Positions 43,039 to 52,543 are shown, numbered from the stretch's first letter. The stretch: DNA of 64,000 nt from Sphingomonas hankookensis (GCF_001619955.1 NZ_LQQO01000034.1:1-64000), one strand, 5' to 3'. Notes: a model not told the origin generated them from the sequence alone. Numbers and translations are program-made.

Positions 43039-44712
43039 ATGCGGTCGACAATCAAGGCGAAGCTGGGAGTGACGTTCGCCATCATCGTGACGATGCTGAT
43101 TGCCATCGTCGCGATCGGCGTCAGTCAGATGTCGCACATGAATACGGATATCGTCGACGTCATCGACGGCCCGGCCAAGCGACAGGCCCGGTCGCTGCGC
43201 GTACAGGTTGAGGTGAACGAAATCATTCGCCTCGAAAAGAACATGGCCCTGTCGAAGGATCCGGCACAGGTCCGCGAGTTCGATCAGGAATCGCTATCCA
43301 AGATCGCGGCGACCAGCGACCTGATCCGACAGGCGGTGGAAAACGCGTCGGCGACCGCGAAGCCGCGCTGGACCGAAGTCTCGGTGGCATGGGAAAAAGT
43401 CAAACAGATCAATCAGAACGTCCGCACCCTTGCTCTTGCAGGCAAGGGCGACGATGCAGGGCTCCTGTCGCTTTCTCAATCCCGCGACGCCGTCAAGAAT
43501 ATGTACGGCTCGCTCGACGAAATCGTTTCGATCAACGATGGCTTGATGACCGAGGCAAAGACCAAGACCGCCGCCAGCTATGAAGATGCGCGGACGATGC
43601 TGGTCGGTGTCGCCATTGCTGCAATCCTGATCGCGGTCGGCAGCGCGGTGTGGGTCAGCCTGATCGTGTCGCGTGGCCTGAAGCAGTTGGGCAGCGCGCT
43701 GACCCAGGTCGCCGGTGGTGATCTGACCCAGACGATCACGGTGCGGAGCAACGACGAGATCAAGGATTTGGTCGACACGACCAATTCGATGATCGAGCGG
43801 CTGCGCAGCGTGGTCGGCAACAGTTCGCTGGCGGCGGACAGTGTCGCGGGGGGCAGCCAGCAGCTCTCCGCCTCGTCGGAACAGGTCAGCCAGGGCGCGA
43901 CCGAACAGGCTGCCGCTGCCGAGGAAGCATCCGCTTCGATGGAAGAGATGGCCGCCAACATTAAGCAGAACGCCGACAATGCCGCCCAGACCGAGAAGAT
44001 CGCGCGCCAGTCGTCGAAGGACGCCGAGGCGAGCGGCGTCGCGGTCGACCGTGCGGTCGGTGCGATGCGGGTCATCGCCGAGAAGATCGGCATCGTGCAG
44101 GAAATCGCCCGCCAGACCGACCTGCTGGCGCTGAACGCGGCGGTCGAGGCGGCGCGCGCCGGCGAACATGGTCGCGGCTTCGCGGTCGTCGCATCGGAAG
44201 TCCGCAAGCTGGCCGAACGCAGCCAGACCGCCGCTGCCGAAATCAGCGCGGTGTCGGGCGACACGGTGCAGGCCGCGGCACAGGCAGGCGAGATGCTGAC
44301 CAAGCTGGTCCCCGACATCCGCCGGACCGCCGAACTGGTCGCCGAGATCAGCGCCGCATGCCGTGAACAGGATATCGGCGCGTCACAGATCAACCAGGCG
44401 CTGCAACAGCTCGACACCGTCACGCAGCAGAACGCGTCGGCATCCGAACAGATCACCTCGACCTCCGAGGAACTGGCGGGTCAGGCAGAGGAGCTACAGC
44501 AGAGCATTTCCTTCTTCCGCGTCGACGACGGCAGCGGCAAGGCGGCGAAGCGCCCGGCGGCACGCAAGCCGGTGGCCGCCAAGCCCAAGGCGGCCGCCCG
44601 AGCCAAGCCCAACTCGGTCGCCGACCAGCAGGCCCGCGCGCGCGGCTTCGCGCTCGACCTGACCCAGGGCGGCCCGGATAGCGACGACGTGACCTTCGAA
44701 CACGCCGCCTGA
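43039..44712 (+). CDS. methyl-accepting chemotaxis protein (4HB sensor)
   Basis: A 557-residue chemoreceptor. Membrane helices at about 11-30 and 188-211 bracket a periplasmic four-helix-bundle ligand domain ([10 protein letters not shown]…). A HAMP domain follows (about 212-262), then the signalling coiled coil with tip [22 protein letters not shown] long Ala/Lys/Pro-rich linker leads to a conserved tail ([15 protein letters not shown]) that ends HAA. From about residue 260 it is nearly identical to the next chemoreceptor. No CheR-type pentapeptide is seen. GGGAGAGAAG precedes the start. Confidence 0.93.
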   Translation: MRSTIKAKLGVTFAIIVTMLIAIVAIGVSQMSHMNTDIVDVIDGPAKRQARSLRVQVEVNEIIRLEKNMALSKDPAQVREFDQESLSKIAATSDLIRQAVENASATAKPRWTEVSVAWEKVKQINQNVRTLALAGKGDDAGLLSLSQSRDAVKNMYGSLDEIVSINDGLMTEAKTKTAASYEDARTMLVGVAIAAILIAVGSAVWVSLIVSRGLKQLGSALTQVAGGDLTQTITVRSNDEIKDLVDTTNSMIERLRSVVGNSSLAADSVAGGSQQLSASSEQVSQGATEQAAAAEEASASMEEMAANIKQNADNAAQTEKIARQSSKDAEASGVAVDRAVGAMRVIAEKIGIVQEIARQTDLLALNAAVEAARAGEHGRGFAVVASEVRKLAERSQTAAAEISAVSGDTVQAAAQAGEMLTKLVPDIRRTAELVAEISAACREQDIGASQINQALQQLDTVTQQNASASEQITSTSEELAGQAEELQQSISFFRVDDGSGKAAKRPAARKPVAAKPKAAARAKPNSVADQQARARGFALDLTQGGPDSDDVTFEHAA

Positions 44713-44735
44713 CCGGACGGCACCGCCCGAACCGA

Positions 44736-44771
44736 CGATCCGCCGCGTCTTTCACCAAAGCCGGCGGATCG
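44736..44771 (+). terminator. candidate hairpin terminator after the first chemoreceptor
   Basis: CGATCCGCCG (44736-44745) pairs perfectly with CGGCGGATCG (44762-44771) across a 16-nt loop, 24 bp after the stop codon. No T-tract follows, so intrinsic termination is uncertain; it may act with Rho or as an RNA end-protecting hairpin. Confidence 0.4.
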
Positions 44772-44839
44772 CCCTCCCCTTCGCGACGGCGCGTCACGCC
44801 AACGGCGAAGGGACCACGCATCAAACGCCCGCAAACAAT

Positions 44840-44856
44840 ATCTCAATTTTTGAGAT
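44840..44856. promoter_or_regulatory. AT-rich perfect dyad upstream of the second chemoreceptor
   Basis: ATCTCAA-TTT-TTGAGAT is a perfect 7-bp inverted repeat, 65 bp before the ATG at 44922. It stands out in a GC-rich genome, and its distance suits an operator near the promoter. It could also be a weak terminator, since T-rich sequence is part of the dyad. Confidence 0.4.
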
Positions 44857-44921
44857 TTAGTCTGGCGGACAACACCCGGGGAATAATGGGTGACCGGAAA
44901 CCAGACATGTTAGGGAATTCG

Positions 44922-46937
44922 ATGAAACGCGTTACGATAAAGACCAAGCTATCCGCGACATTCGGAGTCGTATTGTTGATGATGCTGGCGATCATCATCC
45001 TCAGCGTCTCGCGAATGTCGGCGATGAACAGCGGCCTGGTCGACGTGATCGAAGGCCCGGCGACGCGACAGGTTCGCAATCTCAATATCAAGGTGGCGTT
45101 GCTCGATATCGTGCGGTTCGAAAAGAACATGGCACTGACCGATGACGACGCCCAGAATCGCGAATTCGCAAACAGCGCGGCCACCCGGGTTACCGAACTC
45201 GATTCGCTGCTGAGCGATGCGATGGCCAATTCGACCGAACGGTCGAAGGCCGATTGGGCGACGGTCGCGAACAACTGGAACGAATATAAGGCGATCAACG
45301 CCCGGATCCGCCAACTGGGCCTGGAAAACAGGAATGCCGAGGCCGCGCGCCTGAGCCTGACCGATGCACGCGACCGGGTGGTGACGATCGCCAAGACGCT
45401 GGACGTCCTGATCGGACGCAGCACGTCGCGCATGGAAGAGGCCAAGGCCGAGGCCGCCGCAGCCTATAGCCAGGCCCGCCTGATCCTGATCGTTGCCGGG
45501 CTGCTCGCCTGCGCAATCGCCATCGCCGGCGCGCTGTGGATCAGCCGGATCGTTGCGCAGGGGCTGAAGCGGGTCAGCGTCGCGCTGGACGCGGTCGCGG
45601 TCGGCGACCTCGACAAGGAGGTCGTCGTCACCAGCAATGACGAGATCAAGGACCTGGTCGACACCGTCAACCGCATGACCGCGTCGCTGCGCAAGTCGGC
45701 AGAACTGGCCGATACGATCGCGCTGGGCGACCTGTCGGTCGACCACAAGCCGCTGTCGAACGAGGACCGGCTGGGCCATGCGATGGTCAAGATGGTCGAC
45801 GGCCTGCGCCAGTCGGCGGCACTGGCCGACACCATCGCGCTGGGCGACCTGTCGGTCGATGCGAAGCCGCTGTCGGACAAGGACCAGCTGGGCCATGCGG
45901 TGGTGTCGATGCTCGCCGGTCTGCGCAAGTCGGCCGCGCTGGCCGATACCATCGCCGCGGGCGACCTGACCGTCGATCACCAGCCGCTGTCGGACAAGGA
46001 CCAGCTGGGCAACGCGCTGGTGTCGATGACCAAGCGGCTGCGCAATGTCGTGGGCGACGCGACCGCCGCTGCCGACAATGTCGCGGGCGGCAGCCAGCAG
46101 CTCTCCGCCTCGTCGGAACAGGTCAGCCAGGGCGCGACCGAACAGGCCGCCTCTGCCGAGGAAGCCTCCGCTTCGATGGAAGAGATGGCGGCGAACATCA
46201 AACAGAATGCCGACAATGCCGCCCAGACCGAAAAGATCGCGCGCCAGTCGTCGAAGGACGCCGAAACGAGCGGCATCGCGGTCGATCGCGCGGTAGGTGC
46301 GATGCGGACCATCGTCGAAAAGATCGGCATCGTGCAGGAAATCGCGCGTCAAACCGATCTGCTGGCGCTGAACGCAGCGGTGGAGGCGGCGCGTGCCGGC
46401 GAACATGGCCGCGGCTTCGCGGTCGTCGCATCCGAAGTCCGCAAGCTCGCCGAACGCAGCCAGGCGGCAGCCGCCGAGATCAGTTCGGTGTCGAGCGATA
46501 CGGTGCAGGCGGCGGCGCAGGCCGGCGACATGCTGACCAAGCTGGTCCCCGACATTCGCCGGACCGCCGAGCTGGTCGCCGAGATCAGCGCCGCATGCCG
46601 CGAACAGGATATCGGCGCATCGCAGATCAACCAGGCGCTGCAACAACTCGACACGGTGACGCAGCAGAACGCGTCGGCAGCCGAACAGATCACCTCGACC
46701 TCCGAGGAACTGGCGGGTCAGGCCGAGGAGCTGCAGTCGAGCATCGCCTTCTTCCGGGTCAAGGCCGAACGCCACGAAGCGACGCGGCGCCCGGTGCGCA
46801 AGCCGGCCAAGGCGGCGGCGCCCAAGACGAGGATCAACACCGTCGCCGACCAGCAGGCCCGCGCGCGCGGCTTTGCGCTCGACCTGACGCAGGGCGGGCC
46901 GGACGACGACGACGACGCTTTCGGACAGGCAGCCTGA
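44922..46937 (+). CDS. chemoreceptor with tandem HAMP-like repeats
   Basis: A 671-residue chemoreceptor paralogous to the one upstream. Membrane helices at about 15-36 and 187-207 bracket a four-helix-bundle sensor with the same [10 protein letters not shown] start. HAMP (about 208-257) is followed by three tandem 39-residue units (259-297, 298-336, 337-372) sharing [13 protein letters not shown] and PLSDKDQLG. Next come the signalling domain, a linker and the [13 protein letters not shown] tail. The units look like truncated HAMP domains stacked between membrane and kinase-control module. The start at 44922 has AGGGA upstream; an earlier in-frame ATG overlaps the dyad region. Confidence 0.93.
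   Translation: MKRVTIKTKLSATFGVVLLMMLAIIILSVSRMSAMNSGLVDVIEGPATRQVRNLNIKVALLDIVRFEKNMALTDDDAQNREFANSAATRVTELDSLLSDAMANSTERSKADWATVANNWNEYKAINARIRQLGLENRNAEAARLSLTDARDRVVTIAKTLDVLIGRSTSRMEEAKAEAAAAYSQARLILIVAGLLACAIAIAGALWISRIVAQGLKRVSVALDAVAVGDLDKEVVVTSNDEIKDLVDTVNRMTASLRKSAELADTIALGDLSVDHKPLSNEDRLGHAMVKMVDGLRQSAALADTIALGDLSVDAKPLSDKDQLGHAVVSMLAGLRKSAALADTIAAGDLTVDHQPLSDKDQLGNALVSMTKRLRNVVGDATAAADNVAGGSQQLSASSEQVSQGATEQAASAEEASASMEEMAANIKQNADNAAQTEKIARQSSKDAETSGIAVDRAVGAMRTIVEKIGIVQEIARQTDLLALNAAVEAARAGEHGRGFAVVASEVRKLAERSQAAAAEISSVSSDTVQAAAQAGDMLTKLVPDIRRTAELVAEISAACREQDIGASQINQALQQLDTVTQQNASAAEQITSTSEELAGQAEELQSSIAFFRVKAERHEATRRPVRKPAKAAAPKTRINTVADQQARARGFALDLTQGGPDDDDDAFGQAA
45696..46037 (+). 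repeat. three tandem 117-bp coding repeats
   Basis: DNA periodicity of 117 bp inside the second chemoreceptor gene (third unit slightly shorter). The nucleotide sequence of the CTGGCCGACACCATCGCGCT core recurs almost unchanged in each unit, implying recent expansion by slippage or unequal exchange. The units encode the HAMP-like array. Confidence 0.88.
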
Positions 46938-47008
46938 CCTGACCGGCGCGCCGCCCCCCGCCATGGGGGCGGCCGTCGCGATCGCAGGCATCGACAGGGG
47001 GACGTTGC

Positions 47009-48178
47009 ATGGGACGGAACTGGTTGGGGAATGCGGCGATCGGGACGGCGATGGCGATGGCGATGCTGGTCACGCCGGCACGGGCGCAGGACGAAGCGGC
47101 CGGGCCGCTGGCCATCGACCTGGTGTACAAAGGCGATGTGGTCGGGGTGGCGGCGGGCGATGCGCGCGGGGCACGCTATCTCGACAATCTCGACCTGCTC
47201 GCCTCGCTCGACCTCGACCGCGCGGTCGGCTGGCGGGGCGGCACCGCCTTTGCCAGCCTGCTCAACAATCTGGGCGGGCGGCCCAACGACATCGCCGGCA
47301 CGTTGCAGGGCGTGAACAATATCGAGGTCGCCGGGGCCGACCTGCTGCTGTACCAGGCATGGATCCAGCAGAGTTTCGCCGATGACCGGCTGTCGGTGCT
47401 GGTCGGCAGATACGACCTGAACAGCGAATTCTACGCCAACGACGCCGCGTCGCACCTGATCGCGCCGGCATTCGGCATCGGGTCCGAACTGGCGGCGACC
47501 GGTCCCAACGGCCCGTCGATCTTTCCGCGCACCGACCTTGCCATCCGGCTGCGCGCCGGGGACGAGCGGAACTATGTCCAGGCGGTCGCGATCCGTGCGC
47601 CGCGCGGCACCACCGACGATGGCGGCCGGCGTTCGACGCTGTTCGTGGCGGAGGCCGGGTGGCAGGGGCGGCTGTCGTTCACGCTGGGCGGCTGGGCCTA
47701 TAGCCGGCGCCAGCCGCGCATCATCCCGCCGGGCGTCACCACCGGCCCGGGCGAGGCGGCGTCGCACGGCGTCTATGCCTCGGTCGAGACCGATCTGGCC
47801 GGACAGGCCGACCAGCCAGGGCATTGGCGCGCCTTTGCCCGCGCCGGATGGTCCGATGGGCGGACGACTCCCTTTGCCGGCGGGTTCCAGCTCGGCGTGA
47901 CCGGGCGGGGCATCGTTCCCGACCGGCCCGGCAGCCAGCTGTCGATCGGCGTGGCGAGCGCCGACCTCAGCACCCCCTATCGCCAGGCCAATCCGCCGGG
48001 CGAACCGGCGCTGGCCGGATCGGAAGGGATGGTCGAGCTGACCTATAGCGACGCGGTGCTGCCGTTCCTGACGCTGCAGCCCGACGTGCAATATGTCCGC
48101 CGGCCGGGTGGTTTGCAGGATGCGGACGATGCGGTGGTGCTGGGGCTGCGCGCGATCGTGGCTTGGAAGGCGCTGTAG
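47009..48178 (+). CDS. carbohydrate-selective porin, OprB family
   Basis: A 389-residue outer-membrane beta-barrel with a signal peptide (IGTAMAMAMLVTPARAQ). OprB hallmarks: SLLNNLGGRPNDIAGTLQGV, LYQAWIQQSF, GRYDLNSEFYANDAAS, and a C-terminal strand ending in a hydrophobic residue. OprB-type porins admit sugars (classically glucose) by diffusion. GGGGGACG precedes the start at 47009. It follows the chemoreceptor on the same strand by 71 bp but is probably separately expressed. Confidence 0.85.
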   Translation: MGRNWLGNAAIGTAMAMAMLVTPARAQDEAAGPLAIDLVYKGDVVGVAAGDARGARYLDNLDLLASLDLDRAVGWRGGTAFASLLNNLGGRPNDIAGTLQGVNNIEVAGADLLLYQAWIQQSFADDRLSVLVGRYDLNSEFYANDAASHLIAPAFGIGSELAATGPNGPSIFPRTDLAIRLRAGDERNYVQAVAIRAPRGTTDDGGRRSTLFVAEAGWQGRLSFTLGGWAYSRRQPRIIPPGVTTGPGEAASHGVYASVETDLAGQADQPGHWRAFARAGWSDGRTTPFAGGFQLGVTGRGIVPDRPGSQLSIGVASADLSTPYRQANPPGEPALAGSEGMVELTYSDAVLPFLTLQPDVQYVRRPGGLQDADDAVVLGLRAIVAWKAL

Positions 48179-48220
48179 GGCGGGTCAGCACGTGGAGCGC
48201 GCCGCGACGCTCCACAACGC

Positions 48221-48300
48221 GTCGCTCCGGGCTTGACCCGGCCTCCCGCGTTTTACCGCGCAGAAGAAGAAGCGGGACCCCGGATCAAGTCCGGGGTGAC
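48221..48300. repeat. family A palindromic repeat, copy 5 (one arm decayed)
   Basis: The right arm GACCCCGGATCAAGTCCGGG is intact. The left arm GTCGCTCCGGGCTTGACCCG is diverged, and CGGGACCCC on the inner side is kept. It lies between the porin and glycosyltransferase genes, which converge here. Confidence 0.75.
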
Positions 48301-48304
48301 GAAG

Positions 48305-49360
48305 CTATGCCGCCGCCAGCGTCGGCTGCGTCCCCAATCCCGCATCGACCAGATTGCCGACGAACTGGTCGGTGCAATGCGACCAGCAATAGGCGGTGCC
48401 GGCACGGGCGCAGGCGTCGCGGTCGGCGGTCAGCGCCTGGGTAACGGCCGCCGCCAGATCGTCGTCGACCGCGCCGATCCGTGCGGAGCCGCCGCCCCGG
48501 CCGTCCGTCCCGATGATGTCGAGCGGCCCGGGTACCGGATAGCCCGCGACCGGGGTGCCGCAGGCCAGCGCCTCGATCATCACCAGCCCGAACGTGTCGG
48601 TGCGGCTGGGGAAGACCAGCACGTCGGCGGCGCGATAGGCAGCGGCGAGTGCCGCACCCTGCTTCAACCCGACGAACCGGGCGAGCGGATAGCGGCGCTC
48701 CAGCTCGGCGCGCGCCGGGCCGTCGCCGACCAGCAGCTTGGTGCCGGGCACGTCGAGCGACAGGAACGCTTCGATATTCTTTTCGACCGCGATCCGCCCG
48801 ACATGGAGCAGGATCGGGCGCGGCAGGGTGGCGACGTCGAGTTGGCCGCCATCGGGCTTGAACAGCGACAGGTCGACGCCGCGCGACCAGCGCTTCGTAT
48901 GGGCGATGCCGTGGTCGCGCAGCGACGCGGCGACGCGGGCGGTGGCGGTCATCACCCCGCTGGCCGCCGCATGGAAGCGGCGCAGGAACGGCCAGAACAG
49001 CCCGGCGGGCAGGTGCGTGCGCATCGCCAGATAGTCGGCGAAATTGGTGTGGAACGAGGTGGTGAAGCGGAGCCCATGCCGCCGGCACCAGCGCCGTGCC
49101 GCCCAGCCGAGCGGTCCTTCGGTCGCGATATGGATCGCGTCGGGCCGGAACGCCGCGATCCGCCGCCCCAGCTCCGGCCCGCAGCCAAAGGCGAGCCGGA
49201 TTTCGGGATAGCCGGGGCACGGCCGGGTGGCGAAGCCGTCGGGGGTATAGGTCTCGACGATATGCCCGCGCTGTTGCAGGCGGCCGATCGTGGTCTGGAG
49301 CGTGCGGACGACGCCGTTGACCTGCGGACTCCACGCGTCGCTGACGATGGCGATCCTCAC
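48305..49360 (-). CDS. GT4-family glycosyltransferase (GTG start)
   Basis: A 351-residue GT-B glycosyltransferase. The N-terminal domain opens MRIAIVSDAWSPQVNGVVRTL; the C-terminal nucleotide-sugar domain has RIAVEKNIEAFL, VGDGPARAEL, FVGLK and the E-x7-E motif FPSRTDTFGLVMIEALACGTPVAGY. The closest general likeness is to SQD2/MgtA-type enzymes that add sugars to diacylglycerol or other lipids. Translation begins at a GTG that overlaps the preceding phosphoesterase stop (GTGA). Acceptor and sugar cannot be read from sequence; a glycolipid is plausible from the neighbours. Confidence 0.88.
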   Translation of the reverse strand: MRIAIVSDAWSPQVNGVVRTLQTTIGRLQQRGHIVETYTPDGFATRPCPGYPEIRLAFGCGPELGRRIAAFRPDAIHIATEGPLGWAARRWCRRHGLRFTTSFHTNFADYLAMRTHLPAGLFWPFLRRFHAAASGVMTATARVAASLRDHGIAHTKRWSRGVDLSLFKPDGGQLDVATLPRPILLHVGRIAVEKNIEAFLSLDVPGTKLLVGDGPARAELERRYPLARFVGLKQGAALAAAYRAADVLVFPSRTDTFGLVMIEALACGTPVAGYPVPGPLDIIGTDGRGGGSARIGAVDDDLAAAVTQALTADRDACARAGTAYCWSHCTDQFVGNLVDAGLGTQPTLAAA

Positions 49361-50280
49361 GCGGTGGCGACCACCCGGCCGGGGACGGGCGCCTTGCCCG
49401 ACGACTTCGCCAGTTCCTTTTCCCAGGTCTCGGCCCGCCAGTCGATCAGCGACATGGCGCCCGCATGATCCTCGACCAGCGCGGTGCAGCTCTCCACCCA
49501 GTCGCCGTCGTTATAGTACATGATATCGCCGATCCGGCGGATCTCGGCGGTGTGGATATGGCCGCAGACCACGCCGTCGACGCCGTGTTCGGCGGCGGCA
49601 TGGGCGACGGTTTCCTCGAACCGGCCGATGAAGTTGACCGCGTTCTTCACGCGATGCTTGGCATAGGCCGACAGCGACCAATAGGGCAGGCCGAGCTTGC
49701 GCCGGGCGAAGTTCCACACGCTGTTGGCCTTCAGCAGCGCGGTGTAGGCATGGTCGCCGAGGAAGGCGAGCCATTTGGCATAGAGCACCACGCCGTCGAA
49801 CTTGTCGCCGTGCAGCACCAGCAGGCGGCGGCCGTCGGCGGTTTCGTGGATATCCTCCTCGACCATCTCGACCCCGCCGAATTCGAGGCCGGTATAGTCG
49901 CGGAATGCCTCGTCATGGTTGCCGGGGATGTAGATGACGCGCGTGCCGCGGCGGGCGAACTTCAGGATCGATCGGATGACGTCGTTATGGCTCGACGGCC
50001 AGTACCAGCCGCGACGGATCTGCCAGCCATCGACGATGTCGCCGACCAGGTACAGCGTCTCGCATTCGAACGAATGGAGGAAGTCGACCAGCTGGGTCGC
50101 GCTGCATCCGGGCGTACCCAGATGGACGTCGGAGATGAAGACGGTGCGGTAGGACTTTTTGGGGCCTTCCGCCTGATAGCTTTGCGGGTCGTTGATCCAG
50201 TCGGGGATCTTGCGCGCCAGCGACTTTACCGGCGGTTGCGTATTCTTTCGATCGGTCCGGGATACAAATGCCGTCGTCAT
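49357..50280 (-). CDS. LpxH-like metallophosphoesterase
   Basis: A 307-residue calcineurin-type phosphoesterase. Metal motifs: FISDVHLGTPGC (D-x-H), LVGDIVDGWQ (GD), IYIPGNHDE (GNHD), VLHGDKFD and CGHIHTAE. The whole protein resembles the larger LpxH-related group called UDP-2,3-diacylglucosamine diphosphatase, although this group is often paired with a glycosyltransferase rather than with lpx genes. Start at 50280 has GGGGGAAG upstream. Overlaps the glycosyltransferase gene by 4 bp, so the two form an operon; it is divergent from pmtA. Confidence 0.87.
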   Translation of the reverse strand: MTTAFVSRTDRKNTQPPVKSLARKIPDWINDPQSYQAEGPKKSYRTVFISDVHLGTPGCSATQLVDFLHSFECETLYLVGDIVDGWQIRRGWYWPSSHNDVIRSILKFARRGTRVIYIPGNHDEAFRDYTGLEFGGVEMVEEDIHETADGRRLLVLHGDKFDGVVLYAKWLAFLGDHAYTALLKANSVWNFARRKLGLPYWSLSAYAKHRVKNAVNFIGRFEETVAHAAAEHGVDGVVCGHIHTAEIRRIGDIMYYNDGDWVESCTALVEDHAGAMSLIDWRAETWEKELAKSSGKAPVPGRVVATA

Positions 50281-50482
50281 CGTACTTCCCCCACGCCAGT
50301 GGACCGGACTTGCGTCCTTGCGATGCCGGCGCAGTAACGTCCCCGCGCGACAATAGTATTGCGCGGGTGTGACGGCCGTTCTCATCAAACTGAAACCTTG
50401 CTGACATGCCCGCGCCATTGGGCTGTCATCGAATCCCGTCATCGTAATTGGCCAGACAAGCCGCACGGCGCTGGACAAGGAA

Positions 50483-51181
50483 ATGCACGGATTGGCTCAG
50501 GAACTGAACCGCGTCGGCGTGGCGAGCGCCTATGATCGCTGGGCGCCCATCTATGACCTGGTGTTCGGCCCCGTCTTCAAGCGGGGTCGCCGTGCGGCGA
50601 TCGACGCGGCGGAGACGGTCGGCGGCCGCATCCTCGAGGTGGGGGTCGGCACCGGCATCTCGCTGCCGCATTACCGCGCCGAGAGCCGGATCACCGGCAT
50701 CGATATCGCCGACCAGATGCTCGACAAGGCGCGCGACCGGGTGCGCCGGCTGAAGCTCAACCATGTCGAGCGGATCGCGATCGGCGATGCCGAGGCGCTG
50801 GATTTCGACGACGCGTCGTTCGACGTCGTCGTCGCGCAGTACGTGGTGTCGGCGGTGCCGCATCCCGACCGTGCCCTGAGCGAGTTCCTGCGCGTGGTGC
50901 GGCCCGGCGGCATGATCGTGATCGCGACCCGGCTGGGCGCGGAAGCGGGGATGCGCGCCAGGATCGAGCGCGCGCTGATGCCGATCACCAGTCGGCTGGG
51001 CTGGCGTACCGATTTCCCCTGGTCGATCTATGGCGACTGGGCGGCCCGCAACCCGCAGGCCGAGCTGGTCGAGCGCCGGCCCCTGCCCCCGCTCGGCCAT
51101 TTCTCGCTGGTGTGCTTCCGGCGCGCGGCCGCTGCCGGACAGGACAACCACCCGACGCCCGCGCTCGGCGCGACCGCCTGA
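50483..51181 (+). CDS. pmtA: phosphatidylethanolamine N-methyltransferase (PmtA-like)
   Basis: A 232-residue class I SAM-dependent methyltransferase. Glycine-rich motif I ILEVGVGTGISLPHY, acidic motif TGIDIADQMLDKARDRV, and AEALDFDDASFDVVVAQYVVSAVP follow the bacterial Rhodobacter-type PmtA. That enzyme methylates phosphatidylethanolamine three times to phosphatidylcholine, with YDRWAPIYDLVFG at the N-terminus. It begins near AAGGA. Phosphatidylserine decarboxylase, the source of its substrate, is encoded about 4 kb downstream. A UbiE-like methyltransferase of another lipid is the main alternative. Confidence 0.85.
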   Translation: MHGLAQELNRVGVASAYDRWAPIYDLVFGPVFKRGRRAAIDAAETVGGRILEVGVGTGISLPHYRAESRITGIDIADQMLDKARDRVRRLKLNHVERIAIGDAEALDFDDASFDVVVAQYVVSAVPHPDRALSEFLRVVRPGGMIVIATRLGAEAGMRARIERALMPITSRLGWRTDFPWSIYGDWAARNPQAELVERRPLPPLGHFSLVCFRRAAAAGQDNHPTPALGATA

Positions 51182-51208
51182 AAACCCTTATCTTCAAAGG
51201 CTTTATCG

Positions 51209-51820
51209 ATGCCCGGATTCAAGGAAGCGTTGCAGGAACAGCGGTGGGACGATCATCGCTATTACCATCACAGCATCATCAACCAGGCGCTGCACTTCGT
51301 CAGCGCGACGACGTTCCTGATCGCCTATGTCGTGGTGTGGATCGACCCGGCGGTGGCCAGCCTGCTCGGCTGGCTGGTGGCGATGACCGCGCGGCAATCG
51401 GGGCATTTCTTCTTCGAGCCCAAGACCTACGACCATGTGAACCAGGCGACGCACGAGCATAAGGAAGAGATCAAGGTCGGGTATAACCTGTTCCGCAAGG
51501 TCGTCTTCATGGGGCTGTGGGCGGCGACGCCGATCCCGCTGCTGCTCGACCCGACCTTTTTCGGGGTGTTCGAACCGCATGTCGGGTTCGTCGGGTTCCT
51601 GCGGCATCTGGCGCTGTTGTGGCTGGCGTTCGCGGTGGGCGGGCTGCTGTTCCGGGTGGTGCAGCTGTTCATCCAGCGCGACGTGATGACCGGGCTGGTG
51701 TGGGCGACCAAGATCGTGACCGATCCGTTCAACGACTTCATCCTGTACCGGAAAGCGCCGGTGCAACTGTTGAAGGGCGCGCGGATCGATACGGATCTGC
51801 AGGAGGCTGCACGGCACTAA
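51209..51820 (+). CDS. Mpo1/DUF962-like membrane protein
   Basis: A 203-residue membrane protein. The pattern YYHHSIINQALHFVSATTF, then a second helix and GHFFFEPKTYDH, matches the His-rich layout of the DUF962/Mpo1 family. Its yeast member is an Fe(II) dioxygenase in alpha-oxidation of 2-hydroxy fatty acids from phytosphingosine. About four membrane helices (AYVVVWIDPAVASLLGWLVA, LLWLAFAVGGLLFRVVQLF). A sphingomonad makes 2-hydroxymyristoyl sphingolipids, so such a role is attractive but inferred. It lies 27 bp after pmtA with AAAGG upstream, so the two are probably co-transcribed. Confidence 0.65.
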   Translation: MPGFKEALQEQRWDDHRYYHHSIINQALHFVSATTFLIAYVVVWIDPAVASLLGWLVAMTARQSGHFFFEPKTYDHVNQATHEHKEEIKVGYNLFRKVVFMGLWAATPIPLLLDPTFFGVFEPHVGFVGFLRHLALLWLAFAVGGLLFRVVQLFIQRDVMTGLVWATKIVTDPFNDFILYRKAPVQLLKGARIDTDLQEAARH

Positions 51821-52285
51821 GCGCCGGGCAAGGCGCAGCGAACGCTGCGCCGCGCCGCATTAGGCGCCCGGCCGGCGGCGCCAAAAGCGCCGTCCGACGA
51901 CGACACGGGCTTTGCCCGTGGCGGCCCACTGAAAACAAACGCTTTTCCGGAATAAGTTCACTAAGTTCACACTCGTGACCGGTTTCGCGCATTTGCGAAC
52001 CGGTCGCATTTCGTTGGGCTGGTCGATCAACCGGGAGAAAGAGCGGCGGCGAGCGTGACAGGGCGCCTCGGTGTAGGAAAGTGCTTTCCAGTACGACCAC
52101 GCCGGAACGACCATGCTCGTTGCGCTCCTGCAACATTATCCGCGCCCGCCACCTGTTAACGCGCTGGCGCGACCCCATATCGGAAGTGGCCCCGCCATAC
52201 TGGCTGGACCCGCTACCGGCGCCGGCCAGTCGACCCTTTCCACGTGACCCGGCGGTCCGTTTGCTCGAATGATGACTGGACCGAC
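51821..52285. other. 465-bp gene-free region with the inverted family E repeat
   Basis: No gene was identified. A GC-rich hairpin-like run (GACACGGGCTTTGCCCGTGG at about 51902) comes first, then the inverted family E 20-mer at 51954-51973 and a short imperfect dyad (GACCGGTTTCGC / GCGAACCGGTC, about 51977-52005). Confidence 0.5.
51954..51973 (-). repeat. AT-rich repeat family E, inverted copy
   Basis: AAGTTCACTAAGTTCACACT, the exact complement of the 20-mer found twice at 24434 and 24500. Shared flanking CG extends identity to about 22 bp. Three copies in 64 kb, all intergenic. Confidence 0.8.
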
Positions 52286-52543
52286 ATGCAGGACGATTGG
52301 CGACGGGGCACCCCGACCGCGGTGACGACTTCGCGGGCGATGAACGTGAGCATCGCACGAACCGATGTCGAGTCACTGTGCCGCAAGCATGGCGCATCGA
52401 TCAGCGCGATCGAGACGCTGCATTCGGGCGGCACGCATGTCGTGCTGAAGAATGGCGACGCCGCCGACACGATGCGCAAGGCGTTCGGCAAGAAGCTGAT
52501 CGCCGGCACGGTCGTGCGGACGCCGTGGGTCCGCAACGGCTGA
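52286..52543 (+). CDS. small conserved-looking hypothetical protein (85 aa)
   Basis: An 85-residue basic protein. The C-terminal half is ordered-looking (HGASISAIETLHSGGTHVVLKN, DTMRKAFGKKLIAGTVVRTP) and resembles a small beta-alpha nucleic-acid- or peptide-binding unit, though I recognise no named family. The start at 52286 is chosen with ACTGGA upstream; ATG at 52340 would give a 67-residue form. It is followed 20 bp later by another small gene. Confidence 0.5.
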   Translation: MQDDWRRGTPTAVTTSRAMNVSIARTDVESLCRKHGASISAIETLHSGGTHVVLKNGDAADTMRKAFGKKLIAGTVVRTPWVRNG

